Part shown: positions 12,334 to 25,652 of the stretch, one piece after another
How the letters are laid out: every line of letters starts with the position of its first letter
Numbering within the stretch: the first letter of the stretch is position 1
Assembly: GCA_038501785.1 (NCBI GenBank)
Contig: JBAMJR010000024.1
Span: 2,114,501-2,178,500 of the forward strand
Reading direction: 5' to 3'
DNA: 64,000 nt
From: Myoxocephalus aenaeus
Taxonomy: Eukaryota > Chordata > Actinopteri > Perciformes > Cottidae
Made by a program: the position numbers and the translations under genes
The notes under the pieces: generated by a model
Told to the model about the DNA's origin: nothing
The model's database searches: none
The model's input: the letters and a program-made list of their open reading frames with translations, nothing else

Positions 12334-14452
12334 AAGTTCACCGACACTGGTGACTCCCAAACCACATCCACTTACAGTATCCATTTATCCATTGTGTAAA
12401 GAGATTCAGTCTTGAACAAAATGGCATAAATTACTGCAATTACGACGCTTCTGCTGTGTTTTGCTTCTGCTTATGTTGGCAACTTGCTGACTTTGTGTTT
12501 TGATAACTTTGTGTCCTAACTCTGTGGGGAGAGGTGGTATAGTGGTCCAGCAATGCATGGTAACTTTTGTGAGCGTTTGACTGTTTCAACTTGCTGAGAA
12601 GCTCCCTGTTCTCTCCTTCCAGAGCGGAGCTTGGAGCAGCACTCCATTACTGCCGTTCCTCATTAGGTCTAAAACACTGACGATGGTTACGAGGATTGTC
12701 AGGCAGGTCCCAGGGAGCGAAACCTATCTCTTAAACACACACTCCTGTTGGTTCACTCTGGGAGTTGTGAAGCCATTTCATTCTTTTTACCGCCCAGTCC
12801 TTAAATTAAATCTGCTGCCGTGCTGAACATAATATGAGACAAGTTTGATTTTTTATTTTTTTTTAAAGTCGAGCTTGATTGCTTGCCGTTGTACAGGTCC
12901 AGCAGCGCGCGTTAACTGACCGCCAAGGAATTTAGTGTTTGGCAGAATGTGCAAGTGGAGGAAATAAAGAAGTGGGACGTTCTGTGAAAGTGTCTGAGGA
13001 CACTTTTAAAGCTGCAAGATTATGGATTAAAACGGGAGTCACGACGTCTGAGATCAAGATTTTCACTCACAAGAGAGAGAAAAAACTAATGTATACAGTA
13101 CTTTTTATATGTTATGTGTATGTGTGTGTGTGTTCAGCAATCCACACATATGAGATATAACATGGGACGTATTATAATAGTAAAATATATATATATATAT
13201 ATATATCCTATTTTTATAGATTAATATTTCTTATGATAATAAGAACCTTTCATACCTTTCAAGAGATGCAACACATAGTGCTTTACAATAAAGGAAAATA
13301 GACACAGGTTGAACATAAAAAAACAAGGATTGAAGGCCGTAGATGTATGTGAAATACGATTAATATTGTATAATACCTAGAATGCAAAACACAAGATGGA
13401 AAATATAACCCACTGAATAATAATGATAAAAATACAAATATTTAAATCATATACGTGCTGCAAAAAGGAAAGTTGTCTGAACCTATTTAAGGGCTTTAAG
13501 TGGTACTATACAAATATATTTGATTCAAAGATGTCTCTTTCACAGAATAAATATACTGGAAAAGTATTTTTGGGCCCACTGGCGTCTTGTGACGGACCCG
13601 GAAGTTGTCATTCCACGCTTTGGCTTCAAAGCCCGGCGCTGTTTCCTGGGACGACTTTACTGGTTGCAGGACGGTCGGGTCACGATGCTCAGAGACGCTT
13701 CGGTGAGAAAACCCACCAGAACGTGTAAAAGTGAGCGCTTTGTGCTGGAGTAGATAGCAGAGCTTCCTCTCTCACCACCTTTCTCACTCTTGTGGTGAAA
13801 CCTCCAGTGCTTGTTTCAATTTGAGGTGTTACCCTGCGCCGCCACCGCCGCCACACAACACTGATTGTGTAGTTGGTGCTTTTGACTGTTGTGGTCAACC
13901 AAAAATGACCGCACGACATCACTATAGCGGGCGCTTGATGACTTGTTTCTCGGGGAAGCAAACATTCATGTCACGAGCTTGCAGCTTTTACTCCCCCTCT
14001 CGCCCGTCTGCTTGATTATTCTACCTGTTGCGTGCTTATATTTACATGTTGCAGTACTTTGTCACTTTGGGATTTTGAACAACTTAAAATGCAAATGCAG
14101 CAGATTTAGATTGCGTTGAGAAATTGCACCCAAAAAAAAGGTAACTTCAGCTTCCCTTCGTTCCTCAAGTCAGGGCTGCTTCTCTGCTGGACTCTTGAGT
14201 TTGAGTTCCATCCTTTTAAACACGACAACGATCCTATTTTCTCGAAGTCTGTGGCACTGCTTTTTCTTTTCTTCCTCACGTCTTTGTCCACTCTCACAAT
14301 CCTTCTCCTCGCACACACACGCTCATGCACACACTTTGTACTGCCCTTTCTCCTTTGCCTCTGCCCGTCTTTGTGGCAGTGGGCAGACTTGTAGCTAGCA
14401 AACGTCGCAGCCTGGCACAGTGTGTCCCTGGCACAGCGTGTGCGTGAATGTG

Positions 14453-14486
<34 letters not shown>

Positions 14487-16373
14487 CATGTGTGTGTTTC
14501 TGCTGTCTGTTGCTCAGCTCTGCCAGTCTAACCAGTCTCAAGTACCAGCTGGGCACCCAAACTCCCAACCAAAATAAACTGGCCGCTCTATCAATGAGCC
14601 CATGAGTTAGAGCGTGTGTGCAGAAGTGTGTTTGCGCGCGCGTGTGTGTGTTTGTGTGTGTGTGTGTGTGTGTGTTTGGTGCTGATCGGACACCCTGCTT
14701 ATTAAGTCTCATTGAACCGAGTGGTGAAACAAACACAGTCCTTCCTCAGATGAATGCCGGAGATGCTCGCCAGTCTCAAGTTTTGCGGCACACTGAGGCC
14801 CTCCCTGCTAGGATTAAAGACTAAAACAATTACAAAGCCTTATTTGCAATTCAAATTCACCTAAATGCAGACTTAATCCCCTTTTTTTTTCTTCTTTCTT
14901 TCCAAAGGCAGTAATAACTGAGAAGCAGAATACATGTGTGAGGGAGATCCAGTTCAAGCCTCTGTCGAGGTTTTACAGTTTCTAAAATAACACTTATAAG
15001 TTATATGGGGGATAATGAATGTGCTTTGAGCTGGTCGAGTTATATTTGGAGAACAGTTTGTTTCTGTGAAAAAGCCTGTCTTTGTAATGACGGGATAAAT
15101 GCACAGAATCAGCAGGGGAGCCGGCGAGTTTCTCACCCGAGTCGCGCTGCACATCCTCACAAATATTTGCATTTTGAGCTTTCTCTGCATGCGCGCATGG
15201 TTTTTTACATATGCTCATGCATGTGCGTTAAGGTGTGCAACTGTCCTGATGGCGGGGGCCACGGTGAGCGTGCTTTACTGCTGCCCAGGGTATATTTACA
15301 GACAGTGACTTTAATGCAGTGTAATGATTATTTTTATTCCAGGTACTTGGGCAGCCCGTTCACTCTGAGTGGAATGACTCCCCATTGGCCCACTGATTAC
15401 CTCTGTGGCTGCTGCCACACCTGGTTCCTCCAGCTCCTCTCTCTCTCTCTGCCGTCGCACCCTCAGAACCTCCCCCCCCCCCCCTTTTATTACTACACCG
15501 TCATCTGTTCATCCCACTCTCAGTGCACCTTTAACCGTCGTCATTTTCTTTGGTCTCTTTCTCTGCCGCGGCGCTTTGATCGTATCCACATCTCTTCTCC
15601 TTCCCTCGATCGTTGCACCTCAACTGTCTAACTCTGCACCTTTGTGGCTCCTCTTTTGCTCCCTCACACTGCAGAGGTGTGTGTGTGTGTGTGTAGCTGC
15701 TGGGCCAGTTCACTTCTGTGCACTACAGAGTTTCCTTTCTACGTGTATCGGAAACCAAAATGCACATGAAATGCAAACAGACAAATATAGAGAATCATTC
15801 AAATCAGCTGCATGTTGTTTAGTTTTACATATCAGGCTTAATAACTTGTGTGTTCACACCCTCTATATGTGTCCATCATTAGGCTTTTGTCTTCTTGGTT
15901 GAAACTGAAGACTTGTTGATGGATCTTAAAGGGAAGATAAACTGCCCAAGTTGAGGCCATTGCTTTCTTTCCCTCCTCATCTGAATGTTTGAACTCAACA
16001 TCGTGTTTGTTTTCTAATCTTCCAGCCGAGTGTCTTTCTCTCCTGCTTTCCATTCGACAGAATCCTTCTCAAGGCTCTCACCCTGAACCGCGAGCACCCC
16101 ACGGTTCTTTCCCCACCTTCACACTTTACCCTTTTTCACTCAAGAGGACCGCAGCTCACTCTAAAAAAAAAAAACAATTTAAACTGTCACTAGATTTGAG
16201 TTTGTACTCCCTGCATTGAGTACAAGATGAAAGGTACATTTTTAGACTTAATTAGGACGAGGGCGCCTGTCAGTTATTGCAGTAACCTTGTGACAACCTA
16301 TGGCAACCTTGAAATTATTTGGAAGGAGTAATGAGATAGTGCTCTCGGAACTCTATAAGAGATATTGTTACAT

Positions 16374-16986
16374 TAAAGGGATAATTCGGGTGTTTATGAG
16401 TCACTTAGTGATAATCATCTCCAGTAGGTGACGGTTGGCACGCCCCCGGTTCAGTGTGAACAAAGCAATTCACCAGTTTACCTTGACGGGAGACCCACAT
16501 TTCTGACAAGGAACTGAAGCCGTTGTATCCATCTATGCTCTGGCCAAAGCCACCCGACTCCGTTGAAAGAAAAGAGTACTTTTTACTCAGCGGCACACAG
16601 TGGGGTTGCTAGTCTCCCGCTGCCTCGATCAGTTTGTTTATTAAATCCGAACGAACATAAGTCACACAATGACACAGTCAAGGCAGATGTAGACCAGCAA
16701 CTATACCATTTTCTGGAAGGTGAAATTACTGTTTTCAGTGGAGTCTTGTGGCTTTGATGCTAGCTAACAGCTACAGATCCTCGTTGGAAACGTAGACTAT
16801 ATTGGTCCCACAGCAAGGTAAACCGATGAAAATACTAAGAATAGCTTATTCTTGAACTGATATTGATTTTTGTTGGTCTTTCTTTTAGGTGGCTAAAATA
16901 TGTTCTCCCCCTTGCCCCCTTCTACAGCAGTACATGTTTCAGTACTTTAGACTGTGGATAAGTACCTCATTCACCCCGAACTAAAC
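16374..16986. mobile_element. MITE with TTAAAGGGATA-TTCGGGTG ends
   Basis: The left end reads ttaaagggataattcgggtg and the right end aagtacctcattcaccccga followed by acta, an inverted partner of that start. Inside are gtaggtgacggttggcacgc and tttaggtggctaaaatatg, phrases I associate with a high-copy percomorph MITE. About 610 bases without coding capacity; the open frames within it are accidental. The far right terminus has decayed. Confidence 0.7.
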
Positions 16987-17125
16987 ATCCAAACCATCAC
17001 TTTCACAGGAAGTTTATTATTTTAAAGCACTTTTTTTAAATGAAAAAGTATCACTGTGAAGATTTTCCCTCTCCGTACTCATGCTTCTACTTGGAGTTCA
17101 TCTTTTGCACAGAAATGATATTAAA

Positions 17126-17138
17126 ATATATATATATA

Positions 17139-17235
<97 letters not shown>

Positions 17236-17239
17236 GTGT
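17126..17239. repeat. (TA)n microsatellite with internal (TG)5
   Basis: About 114 bases of AT alternation, interrupted by tgtgtgtgtg near 17140 and by tacata near 17211. Long perfect AT tracts like this can extrude cruciforms and commonly cause assembly errors. Confidence 0.97.
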
Positions 17240-18444
17240 TATATATTAATGTGTGTGCATGTTCGTATGTGACGTAAGTTTCCTCCAGAGTGAGCTATTA
17301 GCCCGCCTTAAGGTCAGCGTGGCGTCAAAGGCTGCCGTTAGGGGTTAATTCTTCTGAGAAGGCCAGAAAATCCCAAAATCCACATCATGTACTTAGTAAC
17401 AACTGCAACGTGTGAACTTCCAACCTGCTGTCTGCATGTAAGCCTTAAGATCAGTTATTTATATCTCTCATGATTAAGTTCAGCGGATAAATAGGGCAGC
17501 ACATCTGTCTCGTTATTGACTGAATGTTTGTGCTTGTTTAAGCTTCACAGCGTGTGTTCACGTATGTATGTTTGCATCCTTAGAAAATGGAAAATCCGAC
17601 AACCAAAAGTTCTCAAACATGCTCACATCCTGTACATCTGTTATTCCTCTTACGTGTCCCGCCCGCCTGCGCCATCTGATCTGTTTTTTTTCCCCCCATC
17701 ACATCTTTTCTGTAAAAAGTGACATTTGGAATGGAGAGATCCACAGCACTGCACTGCACTCTGGAAAGGTCATCTTTCACTGAAGAAGGGTGCGCAAAGC
17801 AGCCAACGCTCTGCGAGACCAGAGAGAGATCTCCTGTGAACAGTCAGAGCAGCTCAGTCTGGTTGGACGGACGATAGATTCCTGCTTTGTGTCGGCTTGA
17901 GTTTCTTGCTCTGTGCGAGGAAAGCCATGCTGTTCTGAACTGAGCTGCTCTCTTCTGTGCTGAACTGTTCTGCTGGATGCTGTAATCTCTTCAGTGCATG
18001 GCCAGATTACTGTCTGCTCCATATTGTCTGGTGGCGGGCTGCAGGATGGTGGGATGGCAGAAGGAGGGGAGTGAGGGAGGGATGGAGGAGGCTCTGTTCT
18101 GATCTGCCGCTACATAAGGAAGATTACCTTTTTATTAATGTATCCATCTGGACGTTTGCTATATTTGGTTGTTTGTCCGGTCTATTTGTTTGTGTTTAAG
18201 AACATACTGCACAAACCTTATGGGATTTCCATCTAGATAAATCAAGGCTGAGATTAATGGACATATGTGTCAACCAAATGACTAAATTGCAACGTAACAT
18301 AATTATGATTAGATTACATTCAAATATGTGATGAATTCCCTTTGAGATTAATAGATTAATTCATTGCGCTATTTACAGCCAGAAATGTTATTTTTTTTTA
18401 ATAGAATTACTTTTAGTAAAAAAAAAGAAGGAATTTGAGTATTC

Positions 18445-18448
<4 letters not shown>

Positions 18449-18497
<49 letters not shown>
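18449..18497. repeat. (CA)n microsatellite
   Basis: About 49 bases of perfect CA. A second block of the same orientation lies 130 bases downstream. Confidence 0.97.
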
Positions 18498-18498
<1 letters not shown>

Positions 18499-18624
18499 CA
18501 CCACCACCACCCTCACCGTTCTACGTGTCTTCCTCTCCATCTCTTTCTGTCTCCTGTGCAGAAATGAATTCCATTCCTGCTGAATTAATGAGGTTCTGCT
18601 GAACTGAGAAAAGGCAAGGGGAGT

Positions 18625-18626
<2 letters not shown>

Positions 18627-18695
<69 letters not shown>
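18627..18695. repeat. (CA)n microsatellite, 69 bases
   Basis: A perfect CA run, followed by shorter CA-rich islands to about 18802. Confidence 0.97.
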
Positions 18696-18697
<2 letters not shown>

Positions 18698-19456
18698 TGC
18701 AGGCAGGGAGACACACAAACACAGTCACACACACACACATTCTCAAAGGCACACATCTACTACGGCCATATTTAAGTCTGTATTCACACTCACACATGCA
18801 CACAGGGATTCACTGAAGCGTGGCCACTTCTCGCTGTTTCAAAGCACAAACGGTATATTGTTTTAAACTAAAATTGAGGAAATGTAGACGGAAATAGAGT
18901 TAGACAACGATCACAAATGAAGCCAAATCTGAGGCCCAATAACTATCTACATGCGACTGGTACAAACGCACATGAACGTGACATATTTAATAAACATCGA
19001 CAACATTACAGAAGCCAAAACATCTTCATTGGCTCCTGGCGGCTAGCTGCAGAATGGGTTATAAACCCCGCCCCCTCCATGTTAGCACATTGGACGGGGG
19101 CCAAACAAAAAAAATGGTGGTGCCGGAGGCTCAGGAATTGTTCGAGAGAGGAGATGTAACTTTAGCTTTCTGTAACCGTCACTAGTCGGTGTAATAGAAC
19201 GTGGGTCAAACGTATTTATAGAGATATTCTGGTTAGCTGTGGTGTCACCGGCAATGCGGTGCTAGCGTATCAGCCATGTTGCTCACGCTAACGAGCCGTG
19301 ATTGGCTTGGGTCACTACGGCGCAGAATAGGGCTCCTAATAATGTCAAGATCTTAAGATGGCAGTTTCCATATCTGGGATTTCTTGAGTTCACTTTTGGA
19401 CATTGGGAGGAAGAGGGGACGCGTCGTCCATCTATATAGTCCATGATCGGGTCCCA

Positions 19457-19470
19457 GTCACCATGGAAAC
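19457..19470. promoter_or_regulatory. RFX X-box-like site
   Basis: GTCACCATGGAAAC fits the RFX pattern of two half-sites around CCATGG, with one weaker half-site. It is the second of four such motifs in the large intron. Confidence 0.35.
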
Positions 19471-20790
19471 ACACTACTCTGAGTATTTATTTACACACAC
19501 ACACACATAGATGTCAGTGCACGTTTCCCCCCTGTCACTCCACATTAGTGTCTGTCTCTGCTTGGACTGAACTCAATCTTAAGAAGAATCAGCCTCCACT
19601 TTGCTCTTGATGCTCATTTTCATTATCTAATGATCACAAAAGTCAGGTGATCAGCCAATCAGGAGCCGAGCCCCCCCCCCCAACCAACCAAAAGGCCCCA
19701 CGAGCCAACGGGTGGCCCCAAGTCTGGTTCAAACAGTAGAAACACGCGGGAAAGAGTGTCAAAAGGATGTAATTGCGGAGCGAGCGTCTGTTGTGATGTG
19801 CCAGCTTGTGTGCCACTTGAAAAGCTCCATCAAGGATCGGCTGAACAAAGAGGCGCAGAAGTACCGACCGACAAAAGTACCGGCTGATTCTGCTGATGTT
19901 CTTCCTCGTTGAGCTGTTTTTCGTTTTTTTTTCTTCTTCAAAAAGCTCGACTAATGTGCGGAGTTTTCAGGTGTGCGGGCTTCACGGGGAGTGTGAGGCG
20001 CACACAGACAGACCACATCTGGCCACATGTGACGCTTGAGACAAGCGAGCGCGTCTTCAGATAACACTGACTGGATGCAAACCGGAGCTTTCTTTCTCTC
20101 TTTTCCGGCTTCGTTCTTTTTTTTCCCCCCCAGTCTTTCTTGCTTGCTTTCTTGATTAAATGCACATGATCATGCACATTCAGCCGCGCGCACGAAAAAT
20201 GCAACCTCTCTCCTTCTCCCCGCTCTCTGCTGTCTCAGTGTTTTTCTTCCCCCATTTATCATCACTGAAGCAAAGGAACCGATTCCAATTTCATGTGTTT
20301 TCATTCCACTCCTCCATTTGCTTATTTCTTCATCCCCCTGTCTCTATTTTGATCTCAGGCAACCAGTCAGCAGTCAATAATCTGTTAAACAGCATTGATC
20401 GCCACCATTTAGTTTCCTGGCCAGCTACTTAGGTTGTAAAGCTGATCAATGGCTTTGAATGGGAACCACCTAGATAGCGGATTGACTGCTGGGACGCGCA
20501 CTGCAATCATATCATTTGTTTTCATTTGCCGTTCAATTATTTGTTGTAATGGCTGCTGTCAAAAACACCCCCATGCTGGCCCACAATGCCTCACAAAGCC
20601 CTAAAAACTGTAGAGTGCACACTGTGCCGGGGAGCTTGATTCGCTCTGCACACCTTGATTCAGGACCCCCACCCCTCCAACCTCACCCGCTCTCTCTCAT
20701 ACTGCTGTCTAACGGCAGAGGAAAGACATTATATAGTAAACAGCCTGAGAGGAGCAGTATCACATGTCAAAAGGGGTATAGGAATGAGTT

Positions 20791-20792
<2 letters not shown>

Positions 20793-20843
<51 letters not shown>
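20793..20843. repeat. (TG)n microsatellite
   Basis: About 51 bases of perfect TG, followed by a G-rich stretch. Confidence 0.97.
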
Positions 20844-20845
<2 letters not shown>

Positions 20846-21547
20846 GAGGGAAGGGGGGTGGGGGGCTACTTTTGAGTGTGTGCGATTTGTGAGTGCATGC
20901 AGATGGTGCTCATGCCTGGATGTGTGGATGAAGTCTGACCCAGACTGGACTTCCTCTGCCCAAGAGCCCCTTCCTGAAATCATCAATCACGTCTTGTGGG
21001 ACACGGGTACGGCTGCATGTGTCCACGTTTTTGTTTGTTTTCTTTTAGCTTTGAGTTTCAAGTTTCAGGATTGTAAAATCTCTTAAATGTGTTGATGAAT
21101 AAGACTTATTTGCTGAAGAAACGTGTATCAGTGTATCACAAAACTTCTGATTTTGAAAATACCATTTGTTGGTCATACACTTTGTATTTTAACCATGTGG
21201 TGCTTTCTTTTATCATTTTGAAGTAGGCTATTTGACATTTCCTTTCTATCTCTAGAAACAATTTCTGATCTGTGATGTTGCAAAAAGACCACAGTAAAGT
21301 GCAAAGGTCAGCATCCTTTTGACAAAGGGACCAATAACATTTGGATGCATTTTGAACAATCTGGCCGAAAATGATCCAAGTCTTCTAAAAAAAAAATCTG
21401 GCTATTGTGGGCTGAAAAAATATATACTTGCATCCGTTATCTGCCCTGTCTCAATGACTCTAATGATATCACAGCACAAACACGGTCATCTAGTTTTGCA
21501 GCTGAGGGACATTTTACTTGTTTTCATCTGATTTCTATCATCTATGT

Positions 21548-22005
21548 CAGGGGTGTCAAACATACGGCCCAGGGGGTCCAGTCCGGCCCGCGGGATAATT
21601 GTAAAAATTTTAAAGAAAAAAAAAAAAAAACTACCTCAGTCGAGATTCAAACCACTAATCCTCTGATTATAAGACGTGCATGGTAACCATCGAGCCACAG
21701 AGGCAATTGATCACAGCATTGACTTTACTGAAGATATTGCCCAACTGCGAGGGAATCTGCAGAGGAGAGCCCAGGCAGGTAAACAGTGGGCTGATGTCTG
21801 AATTGTTGGTCTTTATGTTTCTAGTTTATTGAAGAAAGACCTTAAAATAGAGTTTATAATCCAAAAACCTTCACCAATGATTTAAACAGGGAGAAATATT
21901 GTCATTAGGTATGCGTTAATATGCTGTGATTTTACTGGTCCGGCCCACTTGAGGTCAAAATGGGCAGCATGCGGCGACTTAACTAAAATGAGTTTGACAC
22001 CCCTG
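21548..22005. mobile_element. Non-autonomous hAT element with 8-base target duplication
   Basis: A 458-base element with perfect 14-base terminal inverted repeats, caggggtgtcaaac on the left and gtttgacacccctg on the right. It is flanked by an exact 8-base duplication, atctatgt, at 21540-21547 and 22006-22013. The CAGGGGTGTCAAAC terminus and 8-base duplication are hAT-superfamily hallmarks. Subterminal cggcccgcggg and ggtccggcccacttgaggtc are also typical of such elements. It encodes no transposase. Its interior carries a tRNA-like segment on the minus strand. Perfect ends suggest a fairly recent insertion. Confidence 0.93.
21631..21704 (-). pseudogene. tRNA-like segment inside the hAT element
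   Basis: Read on the minus strand, the segment starts GCCTCTG and ends CTGAGGTAG. The seven 5' bases pair with CTGAGGT except one mismatch and one G-T pair, like an acceptor stem. An A-box-like TGGCTCGATGG and a B-box-like GGTTTGAATCTC are correctly spaced. The anticodon-loop region, TCTTATAATC, is one base from the TCTCATAATC of elongator tRNA-Met. The anticodon and D stems do not pair well, so it is a relic rather than a working tRNA. A run of at least 15 T follows on the minus strand and resembles a Pol III terminator. Confidence 0.6.
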
Positions 22006-24109
22006 ATCTATGTGGTGTTATCAAAGTATAAATGTTGCTTTTGAACCAAGATCACAGGAGGTAGAATCATGGCAGAGATTTCAGGTACTAAGCGATGAGG
22101 TGCAGAGACATTCCTCCAAACTTGAGTTAAGAATTTAACCTTGAGTGAGAGGAACCGTGTTTGGGATTCAATATTTTACTGTCAGTAAATGCTCTTCAGT
22201 TACAACCATCTCTCTGAAGACACTCATAGTTTCACTGTAGCTGCGTGTGGCTGTTAGCGCTGATCTTTGTGAATTGGACTGTTTTTGCAATGAGGCTCAT
22301 TTGTATTGAAAGTTACCAATGCTGCACCAAATCTATATGCATGTTACCTCATTTAAATACAACAGGTCTATTCTATTAATTATTAGTAAAATAATAGTTG
22401 CAGCACTAGTTTTAAACTCTTTTCTCGTCCTCATTCACTTGATCCGGCCTCATTTCAACATTAAAGATGACCCCCTGCAGATTTGTGTCTATTGGTTGTT
22501 ATATTACAGGCAGGGCCTGCTCAGCCTTTTCAACTTTTTTTGGCTCATCTGGCACCAACTTTCCTCTTTTCTACTGTAACTCCCTCCCTAAATCTCTCTG
22601 ACTCTTTTCTTCTTCTCCTTCTACCTCCCCTGGTTTTATTGGAGAAGGAGTGTCCCCCTCCCCCTGCTTGTTTGAAGTGGCCTGCTCATATATCACAGCC
22701 TTTCCTCGCAGGATATCCTCCCTCTTCCTGCCTCTCTTTCTCTCTCCGTCTCTCTTAACCCCCCTTTTCTGTCAGCTGGGGGAGGTGGAGGAGGGGAATA
22801 CCTGTTAACTCTATTTCTTTTCCTCAATTTAACACTCTTCCCATATACCCAGCGGACATGCTCCCACACACACGGATGATAATGTTGGATGTCTGCACAG
22901 AGGAGCTCAGATTCACATGAGTTCATTTGCAAAAATACCATGTCGATGTAATTTTCACATGTGTCCTAAAGGGCGCTCCTAAAGGGACTGATTTTTATTT
23001 CATTTGGTTTTGATTCCTGGATTAGAACCGTTTTGATTTGTCATACTTTTGGCGTAGTTTCTACTGAACTTGATGTGGGATTGCATTTATACATAACTAA
23101 AGACGAGTGTGTGAGGACTTAAGAACATGCAGTCTGACTGTAACCGGAGGGTGGCAACGCTCTGATTATTGAAACTGTCATGTGCACAAATTGTCTTGTT
23201 TATCTTATTTGCATTATGGTGGTCATGATTGCAGTATAACTTGATTAACAGGGCTGAGATGCTCATCAGTGTTTCAAATTACGCGTGGCATGTGTACAGC
23301 CTCGCCTGCTTTCTCTTGTGGCTTTGATTCCGCACACACACCAGCGACAGTGATTTGGTTTTTATGTGAATTAACATCTCAAATAATAGGATTTTCATGA
23401 TGCTGCGCCATTAATTCAATGGTGCAAAAAAGAATTAAAACCGATGGAGTCCCTTCAACACTTTGTTGCAGACACTAACTAGACTATCAAACAGAGGAAT
23501 CACTGGAGACAATGTTCTTTGTATAAAAAGTGTCCATAAATTGTTCAAATTCCTTACGCAACTGATGTTTACGTTTCCAAGACACACCACCTCCCGTGGT
23601 CATTAAAATCATGATTGTTATCTCTCAAGGTGGAAGTAGACATAAAACCACAGAAGTAGGAGGTCAGTTGTTGGGGACACAAAAGCCTCTTTCCCACTGG
23701 ACAAACAAAAAAAACATTAACATCTGCTAACATCTGGCGTTTGTCTTTAGTGAGAAGGTTTACGATCGGCTTTCATTCTGGGGACAAATGACTCGGTCAC
23801 AGGTATTTATCAGCTTCACGGCAGTGATAGAAACATGACACCAGGCTGAATACGCACATTTTATGTTTGTCCCTTTTTCTTATATGATTTGATGTGTGTT
23901 GAAGTGAATATCTAAAGAAAAAAATCTAACCAGATTTCGACAATTGTGAGAGTTTATTAACGTACGACACATACAATTATTATGCTCTCCTCAAAGCCAC
24001 AAAACTCCAGTCAGACTACAGTCATTTTACCCCACAGGTCATCGTAACACTCTTTTAATTGTTCCAACAATCACCAGTTTGGTCAATACAAACCAAGGAC
24101 GTGAAAGTG

Positions 24110-24440
24110 AAAATAAACAGCCGTTAGATTTTTTTTTTTTACTGTTAATCATGTAAACAGTCAAATCAAACTAGAACTTAAAGCAGCTACAGAGCCAGAT
24201 ATTTCCCTCAGGAGTTGGTGGAGACCAAAAACAGAGTAAAAAATGTCTGAATACTGCACGTTGCTCTGTGTTTGCTGGATGTGTAAGTTAGCAACTATTT
24301 GCACAAAGGTTTGGCATCGCAACGCAGTAGGTGATGAACTTTTTTCTGCTGCTCCAAAGTCGCCAAATAAAATCAGTTGTTCTAGGTTTATTTTGGTATT
24401 GACGCGTGCAGACGGCACATTACGACACCAGCGCGGCGTC
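24110..24440. mobile_element. Teleost interspersed repeat fragment
   Basis: The phrases ggtggagaccaaaaacagag and tgctggatgtgtaagttagc match my recollection of a common fish MITE family. No clear termini or duplication are visible, so class and limits are uncertain. Confidence 0.45.
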
Positions 24441-25592
24441 AAAGATCAAGCTAGTTGGAAAGAGGTAGTTTTGTGATAATGTTAATAGTTAATGTTCATA
24501 ATCCTGCCATCAATAAATGGGTGTGAATGATGAGTATTGAAGCGCTTTGAGTGTACAGTCCATTTACCATCATATTTATGCATGAATTGGCCATGCTAGC
24601 ACGGATCCTGCATGCATGCTCGCTTTAGGAGCCGCAACAGCATTACTCATTCATTCACTCATGTTTGGGAGGGGGAGCAACGATTCCAGGTCAGACCGGG
24701 AAAGATCCGGTGCCGATTGGCCTTGAGGGGGGGGGGGTTGTCATTTCCTACGAATTTCATACAAAACTAATTTCATCATTACATGAATATGAGGGCGTAC
24801 ATTAGTCCTGTTTGGTTCCTTTTATTTGTCATCAGGATTACCCCGCTGTCCTTCATCGCTCCCTCTCGTCGCACAGTTTATTTGACTCTTATTCGTCCTT
24901 AATATCTTTCCTTTATGCGATTCATTATTCACTTCCTCCTTTAATTCCGCCCTGCGCTGCCTCTCCCTCTCTCTGCTTTTCTCTCTTTCTCCGGCTTTCT
25001 CTCCTTTTTTTGTACTCCTTGTTTTTCTCTCTCCATGCCCTTGTTGTCATTTAGCTACTTCCCCCAGCTTTGCCCTCCCCCTCCCCCTCCTCTCCCCCCT
25101 TCCCTCTGTCTCTCTCCCTTTTCATATCTTACATTTTCTCTCCCCATCTCTCCATCTCTCCATCCTTCTGCCCTTTTGCTCCTCCACCCACCTCGCTTCT
25201 CTTCCTCGCCATCCCTCCCTCCATCCCTCTCTCTCTCTCTATCGCTCTCTCTCTCTCTTCGGCTGAGGACAAGGAGGTGAAAGCCAAGCGGATTACAGTG
25301 GCAGTTTAATCTGGCTGACCCACCAAGGGATTGCTCTCTACTTTGCTGTGAGGCTGCAGGGTTGGAGGGCAGCGGGACTGGGTGGGTGGATGCAGGGAGG
25401 GGAGGGGGAAAGGGGAGAGGAAAGGGAAGGAGACCAGGTTGTACGGGGGTTGGGGTACGGTGGGAGCAGAAAAGGAGGGTAAGGGAAGGTGAGGAGGAGT
25501 GATAGGGAGGAGGATGGGAGCGGTTGAATTTGGAGAATTCTCAGGCTGAGCAGAAAGGCTCTCCAGGACTGTTTGTAGGCACATACACTGGA

Positions 25593-25595
<3 letters not shown>

Positions 25596-25634
<39 letters not shown>

Positions 25635-25652
25635 AGGGGGGGGGGGGGGGGG
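25596..25652. repeat. (TG)19 followed by G17
   Basis: A TG run to 25633 is followed two bases later by 17 consecutive G at 25636-25652. The G-run can form quadruplex structures and is a likely sequencing weak point. Confidence 0.95.

Noticed and set aside
12530..12600. Phrase ggtggtatagtggtccagca resembling a tRNA start
   Set aside because: No anticodon arm, T arm or acceptor partner follows.
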